DNA of 26,879 bases from Dehalococcoidia bacterium (GTDB lineage Bacteria > Chloroflexota > Dehalococcoidia > Dehalococcoidales > JAUXAE01), in assembly GCA_030665535.1 (NCBI GenBank), contig DAOUZU010000003.1, positions 1 to 26,879 of the forward strand. Direction: 5' to 3'. Positions 15,954 to 23,679 of this stretch are shown here, piece after piece (position 1 is the stretch's first letter; each line of letters starts with the position of its first letter). Made by a program: the position numbers and the translations under genes. The notes below the pieces were generated by a model. It was not told the origin of the DNA, did not search any database, and was given only the letters and a program-made list of their open reading frames with translations.

Positions 15954-17126
15954 TCAAACGAGCACAGAGGCCGCCTCACTGCGGTGCTGGCGCCTGGTTT
16001 CCCCAGCCTCATCCATTATCTTCTGGTAATAGTCGGTAATACGGTGGGCTACGCGCTCCCAGCTATAATTCCTGGCTGTAAGCAGACCTCTCTGGCCCAT
16101 CTCCCGCCGCAGTTTTTCATCCTTCATAAACCTGATGAGGGCCCCCGCCAGCTGGTCGACGTCCCGAGGCGGCACCATCAGGCCCTCACGCCCGTGGGTT
16201 AGAACGCTGGCATAACCCTCAATATCAGTAGCCACTATCGGCTTGCCCAGCGCCATTGCCTCCAGCAAAACAATACCGAAGCTCTCCAGGCCGGTAGCCG
16301 GAGAGCAGAATACATCGGCTGTTTTATAATATCTGGGCAACTCTTCCTGGGACTTACCGCCAACGAAAACTACATCGCTTAAACCGTCCCGCAGCACCTG
16401 CCTTTCATACCCGGGACGCAGTCTGGTACCGGGGCCGACAACGATGAGGCGTGAATTTGATATTTCCCGCTTGACCTGCTTATAGGCCTTGAGCAGATAA
16501 CCCAGTCCTTTTTGCTGCTCTAGACGACCGACAAACAGAATATTTAGTTTTCCATCGCAGTATTCATCAATCGGGGACACATCAGAAGAAAAACGCTCCA
16601 TATCAATCCCGTTGGGGATAATATCATAGTGTCCCGGGACATACTTGCTGGCATACTCCCTGGCCGGCTCCGACACGGCGATTTTTCCAGCGAGTTTGTG
16701 GGACCGCCTCCACAGCAATATCCGTCCAAAGGGCCAACCTAAGTTATAGCCAGGTTTACCCTCAAAAGCATGAAAGGTGCCTATATTCAGTGAATCTGAG
16801 AAGCGGAGGACGGCGCTGCACAGCATGGGCACAAAAGGCTCATGGAGGTGGATAATATCAAACTTTTCCCTGGCCAGCACCTCCTTGATGCGATTGGCCA
16901 GCCGCAGTGATACGGTAACGCGGCAGATAGTACCGCCGGCGGGTACGGGAACGGGCCTGCCTATGCGTATGAATTTGTCATCAGTGCCGTCAATTTTGGC
17001 AGACGAAGGAGCAATAACCTTGACCTGGTGGCCCATCTTGTTTAACTGGCGTTCCAGAGACTGGATATGGATATTGACGCCACTGGCATAAGCATAATCA
17101 TAAGGAGAGACTAATGCTATCTTCAT
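15954..17126 (-). CDS. GT4 family glycosyltransferase, PimA-like
   Basis: Retaining GT-B glycosyltransferase. Seen: 390 residues with an N-terminal acceptor domain starting MKIALVSPYDYAYASGVNIH, which matches the start and glycine-rich loop of PimA-type phosphatidylinositol mannosyltransferases. A C-terminal nucleotide-sugar domain follows with ILFVGRLEQQKGLGYLLKAY and the EX7E motif in LESFGIVLLEAM. It lies between ino1 and a CDP-alcohol phosphatidyltransferase, so the likely acceptor is phosphatidylinositol at the inner membrane face. The donor (GDP-mannose in mycobacteria) cannot be read from the sequence. The ATG at 17126 lies 54 nt after the ino1 stop. Confidence 0.85.
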   Translation of the reverse strand: MKIALVSPYDYAYASGVNIHIQSLERQLNKMGHQVKVIAPSSAKIDGTDDKFIRIGRPVPVPAGGTICRVTVSLRLANRIKEVLAREKFDIIHLHEPFVPMLCSAVLRFSDSLNIGTFHAFEGKPGYNLGWPFGRILLWRRSHKLAGKIAVSEPAREYASKYVPGHYDIIPNGIDMERFSSDVSPIDEYCDGKLNILFVGRLEQQKGLGYLLKAYKQVKREISNSRLIVVGPGTRLRPGYERQVLRDGLSDVVFVGGKSQEELPRYYKTADVFCSPATGLESFGIVLLEAMALGKPIVATDIEGYASVLTHGREGLMVPPRDVDQLAGALIRFMKDEKLRREMGQRGLLTARNYSWERVAHRITDYYQKIMDEAGETRRQHRSEAASVLV

Positions 17127-17180
17127 AAAGTAATTGACCCCACCACAGATATTTTTAAGGCTATCTCAAGAAGGACGGCC

Positions 17181-18302
17181 TCACTTTCCCCCTTGCTTAG
17201 ATTGCTTACCAGGCTCTGCTACTTGGCCCGTCCTGGTATCGGCGATGTACTTCTCCACCATATGGTGCGCCTCGTCATCCGTGTACTGCACCGGCGGTGA
17301 CTTCATGAAGTATGACGAAGGGGCGATGAGGGAGCCTTTGAGCTTGCGGTCAAGGCCCAGCTTGCAGCACCTTATGGCATCTATGACCACCCCCGCCGAG
17401 TTGGGGCTGTCCCATACCTCCAGCTTCAGCTCCAGGTCCAGAGGAACATCGCCGAAGGTGCGCCCTTCCATCTTGATATGGCAGAACTTGCGGTCTGTCA
17501 ACCAGGGTACATAGTCGCTGGGACCTACATGTATATCGTCGGGGCTCAGCTTATAGTCCAGCTGCGAGGTTACGGCGTTGGTCTTGGATATCTTCTTGGA
17601 TTCCAGCCGGTCGCGCTCCAGCATATTGTAGAAGTCTGTGTTGCCGCCGAAGTTCAGCTGATAGGTCCTCTCCAGCCGGACGCCGCGGTCGCGGAAGAGC
17701 CTGGTCAGCACCCGGTGGACAATGGTGGCCCCCACCTGCGACTTTATGTCATCTCCTATAAGCGGCAGCCCCTTCTTTATGAAACGCTCCTGCCAGTACT
17801 TCTCCCTGGCGATAAATACGGGAATGCAGTTTATAAAAGCGCAACCGGCCTCCAACACCTGCTCCACATACCACTTGGTGGCCTCTTCGCTGCCCACCGG
17901 CAGGTAGTTGATGACGACATCCGTTTTCGTTTCCTTGAGTATCTTCACGATATCGGCCGTTGCCCCCGGCGCCTTGGTGATAATCTGAGAGAGGTACTTG
18001 CCCAGGCCATCGTGGGTCATACCCCTGGCCACCTTTACGCCGGTCTGGGGTACATCGGAGAACTTGAAGGTATTATTAGGCGGCGTGAAGATGGCCGTAG
18101 CCAGGTCTTTACCCACCTTGTTTTTATCGATATCAATGGCGGCCACGAACTTGATATCACTTATGTGATAACCACCCAGGTTCACATGCATCAGTCCGGG
18201 AATGAATTCATTGTCCCGGGCCTTCTGATAGTAGGTCACTCCCTGAATCAGGGATGAAGCACAGTTGCCCACGCCGATTACGGCCACATTAACATTTCCC
18301 AA
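17181..18302 (-). CDS. ino1: Inositol-3-phosphate synthase (Ino1)
   Basis: NAD-dependent isomerisation of glucose 6-phosphate to inositol 3-phosphate (also numbered 1-phosphate), the only route to inositol made from scratch. Seen: 373 residues, the length of archaeal/actinobacterial forms. NVAVIGVGNCASSLIQG (near residue 4) is the Rossmann loop. DDIKSQVGATIVHRVLTRLF, then LNFGGNTDFYNM and LERDRLESKKISKT, belong to the catalytic tetramerisation domain. The start is TTG with GGAGAG 11 nt upstream. It is first of three genes for an inositol lipid. No convincing promoter was found in the 160-bp gap upstream; transcription may come from the small zinc-ribbon gene before it. Confidence 0.94.
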   Translation of the reverse strand: MGNVNVAVIGVGNCASSLIQGVTYYQKARDNEFIPGLMHVNLGGYHISDIKFVAAIDIDKNKVGKDLATAIFTPPNNTFKFSDVPQTGVKVARGMTHDGLGKYLSQIITKAPGATADIVKILKETKTDVVINYLPVGSEEATKWYVEQVLEAGCAFINCIPVFIAREKYWQERFIKKGLPLIGDDIKSQVGATIVHRVLTRLFRDRGVRLERTYQLNFGGNTDFYNMLERDRLESKKISKTNAVTSQLDYKLSPDDIHVGPSDYVPWLTDRKFCHIKMEGRTFGDVPLDLELKLEVWDSPNSAGVVIDAIRCCKLGLDRKLKGSLIAPSSYFMKSPPVQYTDDEAHHMVEKYIADTRTGQVAEPGKQSKQGGK

Positions 18303-18453
18303 TTTATCAGTTACTCTCCATTCTTATTCGTGTTGCCGGTAGAACTGTATAACCAACCCCGTGTTAGAAACCACGCCGCCTTAAGCCAGGACGAACACAA
18401 ATAAACGGCTCCCTGGCTGTGGAAGCTTATATTCCCTGAACGGAGCTTTCACC

Positions 18454-18470
18454 CGGCTAGTATCTAGCCG
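18454..18470. repeat. Perfect inverted repeat at the DUF5679 stop codon
   Basis: CGGCTAG, TAT, CTAGCCG: 7-bp arms around a 3-nt loop, with the TAG stop of the small zinc-ribbon gene inside. There is no T-run after it on the minus strand, so it is more likely an RNA-end or processing hairpin than a true terminator. Confidence 0.5.
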
Positions 18471-18598
18471 ATACGAAATACCTTTGTGCCACATACGGGA
18501 CAGGTACCCGTCGTAGCCGGCTTACCATTCTTAAGGGTTACCTTTGTCGGGTTTTGAATCTCTCTCTTAGCTCGACACTTAACGCAATAGGCCTCCAA
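18464..18598 (-). CDS. Small DUF5679-type zinc-ribbon protein (44 aa)
   Basis: A 44-residue protein, shorter than usual gene-finding cutoffs. Seen: paired cysteines CVKC (5-8) and CPVC (33-36), a treble-clef/zinc-ribbon layout, with KREIQNP, VTLKNGKPATTG and GTKVFRIG between and after, the pattern of the DUF5679 family. The role is unknown; the basic strand between the knuckles hints at nucleic-acid or ribosome binding, which is inference. The start is a TTG with AAGGAGG 9 nt upstream, a strong ribosome site that supports the call. It lies between truB and ino1, has its own probable promoter, and ends in a perfect inverted repeat. Confidence 0.82.
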   Translation of the reverse strand: MEAYCVKCRAKREIQNPTKVTLKNGKPATTGTCPVCGTKVFRIG

Positions 18599-18637
18599 CA
18601 GTCTGTACCTCCTTGCCTGCTTATTTCATACCTATCT

Positions 18638-18666
18638 ATTATAAAGCTAACTGTCAAGAATTTCAG
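18638..18666 (-). promoter_or_regulatory. Probable promoter of the DUF5679/ino1 genes
   Basis: On the minus strand CTGAAA (18666-18661), a 17-bp spacer and a perfect TATAAT (18643-18638). The -35 lies in the last codons of truB and the -10 just after its stop. A TTGACA also occurs here but only 9 bp before the -10, so it is not used in this call. Predicted leader is about 33 nt. Confidence 0.5.
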
Positions 18667-19582
18667 ACACGGCGTCAGCCTGCCGCCGGTTAAAGACCTT
18701 CGCCGGGTGCCACTGGCCGCTTTCGGCCCGGAACTTGAGTACCGCCAGCAGGCAGCCTTCGTGGCTGTAGGCGCACAGGCGGCCACCGGTTTCTGCCTCC
18801 TGCGGAAGCCCGTCCTCATCCAATGACAGCGGCCGTCCGTTTACTATAAAGTGCCCCTGCTCATCGCTGACGGTTACCGCCGGCCAGGTTTCAAGGGCAA
18901 TGTCCAGCGGCTGAACCAACTCTTGCCACTGCCCTTCCCGGTAGGCGGCCTCAAACCCGTCCAAGGATACCGCATCTTCAATTCGGAAGGGGCCATAGGC
19001 GGTGCGGACCAGGCCGGTCAGGTGGGCGCCACACCCCAGGGCCCGGCCCAGGTCGTCGGCTATGGAGCGTATGTAGGTGCCCTTGCCGCACTCCACCTCC
19101 AGGGTAAGCAGCGGCGAAGCGTAATTAAGCAGCTCAATGCGGTATATGTTCGCCGGCCGCAGGGGCCGCTCCACGGTAACGCCCATTCTGGCCAACTCAT
19201 AGAGCCGCCGGCCGTTGTGCTTGACGGCGCTGTACATCGGGGGTCTCTGCTCCACCCGGCCCTGGAAGGACTTGAGTGCTTCTACAATGGTTTCACGCTC
19301 TATACCGAAGGGGTCGCCACGCTGCGTGATGCGGCCCTCGGTATCATAGGTATCTGTGGTCACACCGAGAGTTATCTCGGCGGCGTATGTCTTCCTGGCC
19401 TCGGCCAGGAACTCAACGACCCTGGTGCCCCGGCCGATACAGACCGGTAGGACTCCGCTGGCCATGGGGTCAAGGGTGCCGCCATGACCCACCCGCCGCT
19501 CCCCGGCGAGGCGTCTGATGGCGGCAACAACGGCGAAAGAGGTCTTGCCGATAGGCTTGTCTATGTTGATAATGCCATCCAT
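18647..19582 (-). CDS. truB: tRNA pseudouridine-55 synthase (TruB)
   Basis: Isomerises U55 in the T-loop of tRNAs and acts as a tRNA-folding chaperone. Seen: 311 residues; N-terminal GIINIDKPIGKTS; the catalytic Asp38 in GHGGTLDPMASGVLPV (33-48); KTYAAEITLGVTTDTYDTEG; and RPPMYSAVKHNGRRLYELAR. A C-terminal PUA-like region has weaker conservation. It starts at an ATG 3 nt after the rbfA stop, the classic last step of the nusA-infB cluster. The usual next genes (ribF, rpsO, pnp) are not here; rpsO-pnp sits about 8 kb away on the other strand. Confidence 0.95.
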   Translation of the reverse strand: MDGIINIDKPIGKTSFAVVAAIRRLAGERRVGHGGTLDPMASGVLPVCIGRGTRVVEFLAEARKTYAAEITLGVTTDTYDTEGRITQRGDPFGIERETIVEALKSFQGRVEQRPPMYSAVKHNGRRLYELARMGVTVERPLRPANIYRIELLNYASPLLTLEVECGKGTYIRSIADDLGRALGCGAHLTGLVRTAYGPFRIEDAVSLDGFEAAYREGQWQELVQPLDIALETWPAVTVSDEQGHFIVNGRPLSLDEDGLPQEAETGGRLCAYSHEGCLLAVLKFRAESGQWHPAKVFNRRQADAVSEILDS

Positions 19583-19585
19583 GAT

Positions 19586-19942
19586 CTAACTCTGTTCTTG
19601 TTTCCGGGTCACCTGGTCAATCAGCTCAAGGATATGGGCGCCACGCTCAATAGAATCGTCCCAGCGGAACTCCAGCACGGGGGTGTTGCGCATTTTCAGG
19701 CTCCTGGCCAGCTCGCTGCGGAAGTAACCGGCGGCGGCGGTCAGAGCGGCCATAATCTCATCCTTATCCTGGCTTGAACCCAGGTGGCTAACATATATGC
19801 GGGCCTGTTTTAGATCCGGCGATGTGTCTACCTCGTTTACGGAGACGAAACTGCTCAGGCGAGGGTCATTGACCTCCCTCTGCAACAGCTCGCTAATCTC
19901 CTTCCGAATAAGCTGGTTTACCCGCTTGACACGGTATGCCAC
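19586..19942 (-). CDS. rbfA: 30S ribosome-binding factor A (RbfA)
   Basis: Late-stage 30S assembly factor with a KH-like fold that helps mature the 16S 5' end and supports growth in the cold. Seen: 118 residues; RVNQLIRKEISELLQREVNDPRL at the N-terminus matches the family's RVxxxIxxEIxxILxxEVxDPRL; then ARIYVSHLG and LARSLKMRNTPVLEFRWDDS near the end. It starts at a GTG that shares one base with the infB stop (TAGTG), implying coupled translation. It is followed 3 nt later by truB. Confidence 0.94.
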   Translation of the reverse strand: MAYRVKRVNQLIRKEISELLQREVNDPRLSSFVSVNEVDTSPDLKQARIYVSHLGSSQDKDEIMAALTAAAGYFRSELARSLKMRNTPVLEFRWDDSIERGAHILELIDQVTRKQEQS

Positions 19943-21771
19943 TAGCTCACCTTTTCCTTGTGGTAGAACTCCAGAATATCGCCGACCTCGTAGCCGCTGA
20001 AGTCCTTAACGCCCACACCGGCCTCAAACCCGGCGGCGACTTCCTTAACATTGTCCTTGAAGCGCTTCAGGCTGGCCACCGAAGAATCTGTCAGCACCTT
20101 TTCACCGCGCTTCACCCTTGCCTTAGCGCCGATGGCTACTTTGCCCTCGGTGACGGCCACGCCGGCTATCTTGGCCCGCTTGCCGGCGCTGAAGACAGCC
20201 TTAATTTCCGCCCTTCCGTCAATCACATCCTCATATTCCGGCTCCAGCATTCCCTTGAGCGCCTTTTCCGTATCCTCCACAAGTTTATAGATAATGTCGT
20301 AGCGGCGGATGTCCACCCCTTCCGTCCCGGCGGAGAGCCGCGCCCCGGGTTCAACGTTGGTGTTGAAACTGACTACCAGCCCTTTTGAGGCAGCGGCCAG
20401 CATGATGTCGCTCTCGGTGACATTGCCGGCGCCGCTGTGTATAATCCTCACCTGCACTTTCTCTGTGCCCAGCCGCTCCAAGGAAGTCCTAATAGGATCA
20501 ATGCTGCCCTGGACATCCGTCTTGAGGATGATATTTAGCTCCTTCACCTTGCCGGCGTTTATCTGGTCATAGAGATTAGTCAGGCTCACCCCGTCTTGCT
20601 TAGCGCCCTTTTTAATCCGGTTCTTCCTCTGCTCGGCCAGGCCTCGTGCCCGGTGTTCACCGGCCACCGCCCGCAGCGTATCGCCCACCCCAGGCACACT
20701 GCCCAGGCCCAGGATAGCCGCCGGTGTCGCCGGCTCGGCCTTGCGTATGCGCTTGCCGGCATTATTAAACATGGCCTTCACCCGGCCCCAGGTGATACCG
20801 GCGATAACCGTATCGCCTACCCGGAGAGTCCCGTTGTGGACCAGCACCGTGGCCATCGGCCCCATGCTCTTATCCATCCTGGCCTCAATAACCACCCCCG
20901 TCGCCGGTCGGGACGGATTGGCTTTAAGCTCCTCCAGCTCTGCCACTAGGAGAATGTTCTCCAGCAGCTCGGATAGCCCTTTGCCGGCCTTGGCCGAGGT
21001 CTCCACGGCCACTGTTTCGCCACCGTACTCCTCTACTACCAGGCCAGCATCGGCCAACTGCTGCTTGACACGGTCCGGGTTGGCCTCCGGTTTGTCTATC
21101 TTATTTATAGCCACGATGATGGGTACTCCAGCCGCCTTGGCGTGGTCTATGGCCTCCTTGGTCTGGGGCATAACGCCGTCATCGGCGGCCACCACCAGGA
21201 CAGTGATATCCGTCACCTGGGCGCCGCGCGCCCTCATGGCGGTGAAAGCCTCGTGGCCGGGGGTATCCAGGAAGGTTATCTTCTTCCCGTCAACCTCCAC
21301 CTGATAGGCGCCGATGTGCTGGGTTATGCCACCAACCTCGGATTCCATCACCTTGGCCTGCCTGATGGCGTCCAGCAGCCTGGTCTTGCCGTGGTCCACG
21401 TGGCCCATTATTGTTACTACCGGCGGCCGGGCAGTTAAGCCGGCCTGCTTGCCCTCATCGCGCTGCCGTTTCTTGATTTCAGCGACGACGCTGCGCACGG
21501 TGCGCTTCTCCGGTCGGGCCTGGTAGTCAAAACCGGCAGCCGTTTTGGTAGCCACCTCGTAGTCTATCACCTGGTTGATGTTGGCCATAATGCCGTTTCG
21601 CATCAATTGCTTGATGATATCAATGACGCTAACACCCAACAGCTCGGACAACTGCCGCACCGTCAGTGTCGGCGGCAGGGCGATCTCTTTTAGCTCCACG
21701 GGTTCTGAGGGTGCCTCAGCCTCCCCGGCGGATGTATTTATCGTTTCTTCCCGGTCCTTTTCTGTAGTCAA
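19942..21771 (-). CDS. infB: Translation initiation factor IF-2
   Basis: GTPase that brings fMet-tRNA to the 30S subunit and drives subunit joining. Seen: 609 residues. A short IF2N-like domain (about 35-85) is followed by the G domain with GHVDHGKT (123-130), DTPGHEAF (169-176) and NKID (223-226), then domains II-IV. The long N-terminal region of E. coli IF-2 is missing, as in other short-form bacterial IF-2s. The start is TTG; the nearest purine-rich sequence lies in the end of ylxR, 3 nt upstream, so translation is probably coupled to ylxR. The switch region GGITQHIGAY is intact. Confidence 0.96.
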   Translation of the reverse strand: MTTEKDREETINTSAGEAEAPSEPVELKEIALPPTLTVRQLSELLGVSVIDIIKQLMRNGIMANINQVIDYEVATKTAAGFDYQARPEKRTVRSVVAEIKKRQRDEGKQAGLTARPPVVTIMGHVDHGKTRLLDAIRQAKVMESEVGGITQHIGAYQVEVDGKKITFLDTPGHEAFTAMRARGAQVTDITVLVVAADDGVMPQTKEAIDHAKAAGVPIIVAINKIDKPEANPDRVKQQLADAGLVVEEYGGETVAVETSAKAGKGLSELLENILLVAELEELKANPSRPATGVVIEARMDKSMGPMATVLVHNGTLRVGDTVIAGITWGRVKAMFNNAGKRIRKAEPATPAAILGLGSVPGVGDTLRAVAGEHRARGLAEQRKNRIKKGAKQDGVSLTNLYDQINAGKVKELNIILKTDVQGSIDPIRTSLERLGTEKVQVRIIHSGAGNVTESDIMLAAASKGLVVSFNTNVEPGARLSAGTEGVDIRRYDIIYKLVEDTEKALKGMLEPEYEDVIDGRAEIKAVFSAGKRAKIAGVAVTEGKVAIGAKARVKRGEKVLTDSSVASLKRFKDNVKEVAAGFEAGVGVKDFSGYEVGDILEFYHKEKVS

Positions 21772-21774
21772 AAC

Positions 21775-22056
21775 CTATTCCTGTCCTATTTCGCTGCCGT
21801 ACTCTCTGAGCCGCTCCCTTGTATCCTGGCTCAGCTTTGTCTTTAAGGCCCGTTCCAGCCGGTCTCCCTTAAGGCCCTCCTGCCAGCAACTGGCCTGCCG
21901 GCAGATATAAGCGCCCCGCCCATCTTCACGGCCGCTGGAAACCTGAACAGAGCCATCGGCATTGCGCACCAACCTTACCAGCTGTTTCTTTTCCCTTACC
22001 TGGCGGCAGGCAACGCAGGTACGCTGCGGCAGGCGCTTAGATATATTCTTCTTCAT
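21775..22056 (-). CDS. ylxR: YlxR (DUF448) RNA-binding protein
   Basis: Small protein of the YlxR/DUF448 family, almost always between nusA and infB; Firmicutes members bind RNA and have been linked to RNase P regulation. Seen: 93 residues; RTCVACRQVREKKQLVRLVR near residue 12, with the family's RxCxxC core; GRGAYICR (near residue 47); and a second Cys in the ASCWQ segment. A basic surface is expected from the many Arg/Lys. The ATG lies 20 nt inside the end of nusA, so the genes overlap and translation is likely coupled. Confidence 0.9.
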   Translation of the reverse strand: MKKNISKRLPQRTCVACRQVREKKQLVRLVRNADGSVQVSSGREDGRGAYICRQASCWQEGLKGDRLERALKTKLSQDTRERLREYGSEIGQE

Positions 22057-23440
22057 CCTCTATTTCAGCGACGGCTCCGCGCTTCTTTTTCTTAAGCTTA
22101 ATGCCATCCTTGACGCTATCTTTACCCAGGTTGGCCTTCTTCTTTTTCTTCTTCCTTGTCCTAACCTCCGGCTTGGGCGGCGCCACCGGCCTCAGGTCCT
22201 CGGCAAAGCGAATAGCCGGCTTGCTGGCGACGGCAGCCTCCGGGGCGGCCGGCGTTTCAAAAGTGGTAAGCGGTAGAGCTTCCCCTTCTTCGTCTTTAGC
22301 CGCTTCCTTCTCCACGGCAACCGGGGTCGGCTCCTCACCCGGCAGTACCGGTTCTGGAGCCTCAGCGGCCCCTTCAACTGTTTCGCCGGCCAAGGCTGCT
22401 TCAGCATCGGCCTCGGTAGCGCTCTTGATATCTATCCGCCACCCGGTCAGCTTCACCGCCAACCTTACATTCTGGCCCACCTTGCCGATAGCTAGAGAAA
22501 GCTGCCTGTCCGGGATAATCGCCCGGACCGACTTTTCAGCCTCGTCCAACTCAACCCGAACCACCGTGGCCGGGCTCAGTGCGCTGGCGATAAATATGGC
22601 TGGGTCCTCATTCCAGGAAACGACATCTATCTTTTCGCCGCTTAGCTCAGTGACGATGTTCTGTATGCGTATGCCGCGCAGGCCGACACAGCAGCCCACG
22701 GGATCGATGCCCGCCTGGGTGGTGGCTACGGCCACCTTGCTGCGGAAACCGGCCTCCCTGGCTACCGATTTTATCTCCACGACGCCGTTAAAGACCTCCG
22801 GCACCTCCAGTTCAAACAGGCGGCGCACCAGGTTGGGATGAGAACGGGACACCACCAGCAGGGGTCCTTTGGCCGTTCTGGCCACCTCTAACAGGAATAC
22901 TTTGATCCGCTGACCACTACGATAGCGCTCTGTGGGCATCTGCTCCGGAAGGGGCATTATGGCCTCCCCCCGGCCCAGGCTAACCAGCACCTGCTTGGGC
23001 TCCACACGCTCCACGACGGCGGAGATGATATCGCCTTCTTTACCGGCATACTCCTCAATAATGGCGCCGTGCTCAGCCTCGTGTAGCCGCTGCAGGATTA
23101 CTTGTTTGGCCGTCTGAGCGGCGATGCGCCCGGCGTTGTGCGGCGTGTCCTCTACCATAATGAGGTCTTCCAGCTCTGCCTCGGAGTTTATCTCACGCGC
23201 ATCCTTCAGTGAGATCTCCTGGCGCTTGTCCACTGGCTCGGCGGTGACTGTTTTCTCAGCCCACACTTTCACCCGGCCGCTGGTGGGGTCAATCTTGGCC
23301 TCAATGTTCTGCGTGGCGGTAAAGCTGTCCTTGCGATAGGCGGATGCCAACGCCGCTTCCACGGCACCAAGCACCACCTCTTTGGACAGGTTCTTCTCCG
23401 CTGCCAACTGGGTTATGGCCAGCAGAAAATCGCTCTTCAT
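22037..23440 (-). CDS. nusA: Transcription termination/antitermination factor NusA
   Basis: RNA-polymerase-associated factor controlling pausing, termination and antitermination. Seen: 467 residues from the chosen ATG; an N-terminal RNAP-binding domain (MKSDFLLAITQLAAEKNLSK); an S1 domain (GDIISAVVERVEPKQVLVSL); and two KH domains (GCCVGLRGIRIQNIVTEL and LAIGKVGQNVRLAVKLTG). An unusual tail of about 110 residues follows, first Ala/Glu/Pro-rich, then strongly Lys-rich (a run of six Lys), ending acidic (EIEDEEEYI). An in-frame ATG at 23464 has no ribosome site; that at 23440 has GGAGG 13 nt upstream and matches the family start. First gene of its operon; rimP, the usual upstream neighbour, is absent. 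Confidence 0.94.
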   Translation of the reverse strand: MKSDFLLAITQLAAEKNLSKEVVLGAVEAALASAYRKDSFTATQNIEAKIDPTSGRVKVWAEKTVTAEPVDKRQEISLKDAREINSEAELEDLIMVEDTPHNAGRIAAQTAKQVILQRLHEAEHGAIIEEYAGKEGDIISAVVERVEPKQVLVSLGRGEAIMPLPEQMPTERYRSGQRIKVFLLEVARTAKGPLLVVSRSHPNLVRRLFELEVPEVFNGVVEIKSVAREAGFRSKVAVATTQAGIDPVGCCVGLRGIRIQNIVTELSGEKIDVVSWNEDPAIFIASALSPATVVRVELDEAEKSVRAIIPDRQLSLAIGKVGQNVRLAVKLTGWRIDIKSATEADAEAALAGETVEGAAEAPEPVLPGEEPTPVAVEKEAAKDEEGEALPLTTFETPAAPEAAVASKPAIRFAEDLRPVAPPKPEVRTRKKKKKKANLGKDSVKDGIKLKKKKRGAVAEIEDEEEYI

Positions 23441-23478
23441 ATCAGCTAAAGGACCTCCAGGCATTATTCAAGTTCAAT

Positions 23479-23502
23479 AAAAAAGTGGGCTCCAAACCCA
23501 CT
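23479..23502 (-). promoter_or_regulatory. Terminator-like hairpin in the nusA leader (candidate attenuator)
   Basis: On the minus strand AGTGGG, a 7-nt loop and CCCACT form a 6-bp stem directly followed by TTTTT. It lies about 25-45 nt after the predicted nusA start site and 20 nt before the ribosome site, and no gene ends just upstream on this strand. It would therefore act within the nusA transcript itself. Termination there has not been shown. Confidence 0.55.
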
Positions 23503-23531
23503 CCTCTCAAAGAATTCTTCAGCTTTTCAGC

Positions 23532-23561
23532 AGTATACCATAACTGGTTTTAAGATTGCAA
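23532..23561 (-). promoter_or_regulatory. Promoter of the nusA-infB operon
   Basis: On the minus strand TTGCAA (23561-23556), an 18-bp spacer and TATACT (23537-23532), with TG one base before the -10 (extended -10). The predicted start near 23525 leaves a leader of about 85 nt to the ATG at 23440. Confidence 0.65.
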
Positions 23562-23611
23562 TAGCCGCCACCTCTTTTTCTGAGTGGCATGTCAGGCCAA
23601 CCGCGCCAGAG

Positions 23612-23661
23612 GCCCTCCCGTCCGCCGTTAGCACCTAGAGGGCTTAAATGTAACATTAGCC
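23612..23661. repeat. Inverted repeats between pspC and nusA
   Basis: Two inverted repeats lie in the 118-bp stretch 23562-23679, which holds no gene. GCCCTC (23612-23617) pairs with GAGGGC (23638-23643) over a 20-nt loop. GGCT-AATGT (23641-23651) pairs with ACATT-AGCC (23653-23661) with a 2-nt bulge and a tiny loop. Neither has a T-run. A further GCTAG-TTCA-CTAGC (23671-23684) covers the pspC stop codon. Confidence 0.4.
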
Positions 23662-23679
23662 AAAGATAATGCTAGTTCA

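Noticed and set aside
18644..18657. TTGACA just upstream of TATAAT at the end of truB
   Set aside because: The boxes are only 9 bp apart, too close to act together; CTGAAA at 17 bp is the better -35.
22101..22841. Plus-strand frame starting with a poly-Phe run, and a poly-T tract at 22141-22155
   Set aside because: The T-rich tract is the complement of the Lys codons in the NusA tail, not a terminator or a signal peptide.
23479..23525. T-box or other known riboswitch in the nusA leader
   Set aside because: The leader is about 85 nt and lacks T-box or other recognisable riboswitch motifs; only a simple hairpin with a T-run is present.
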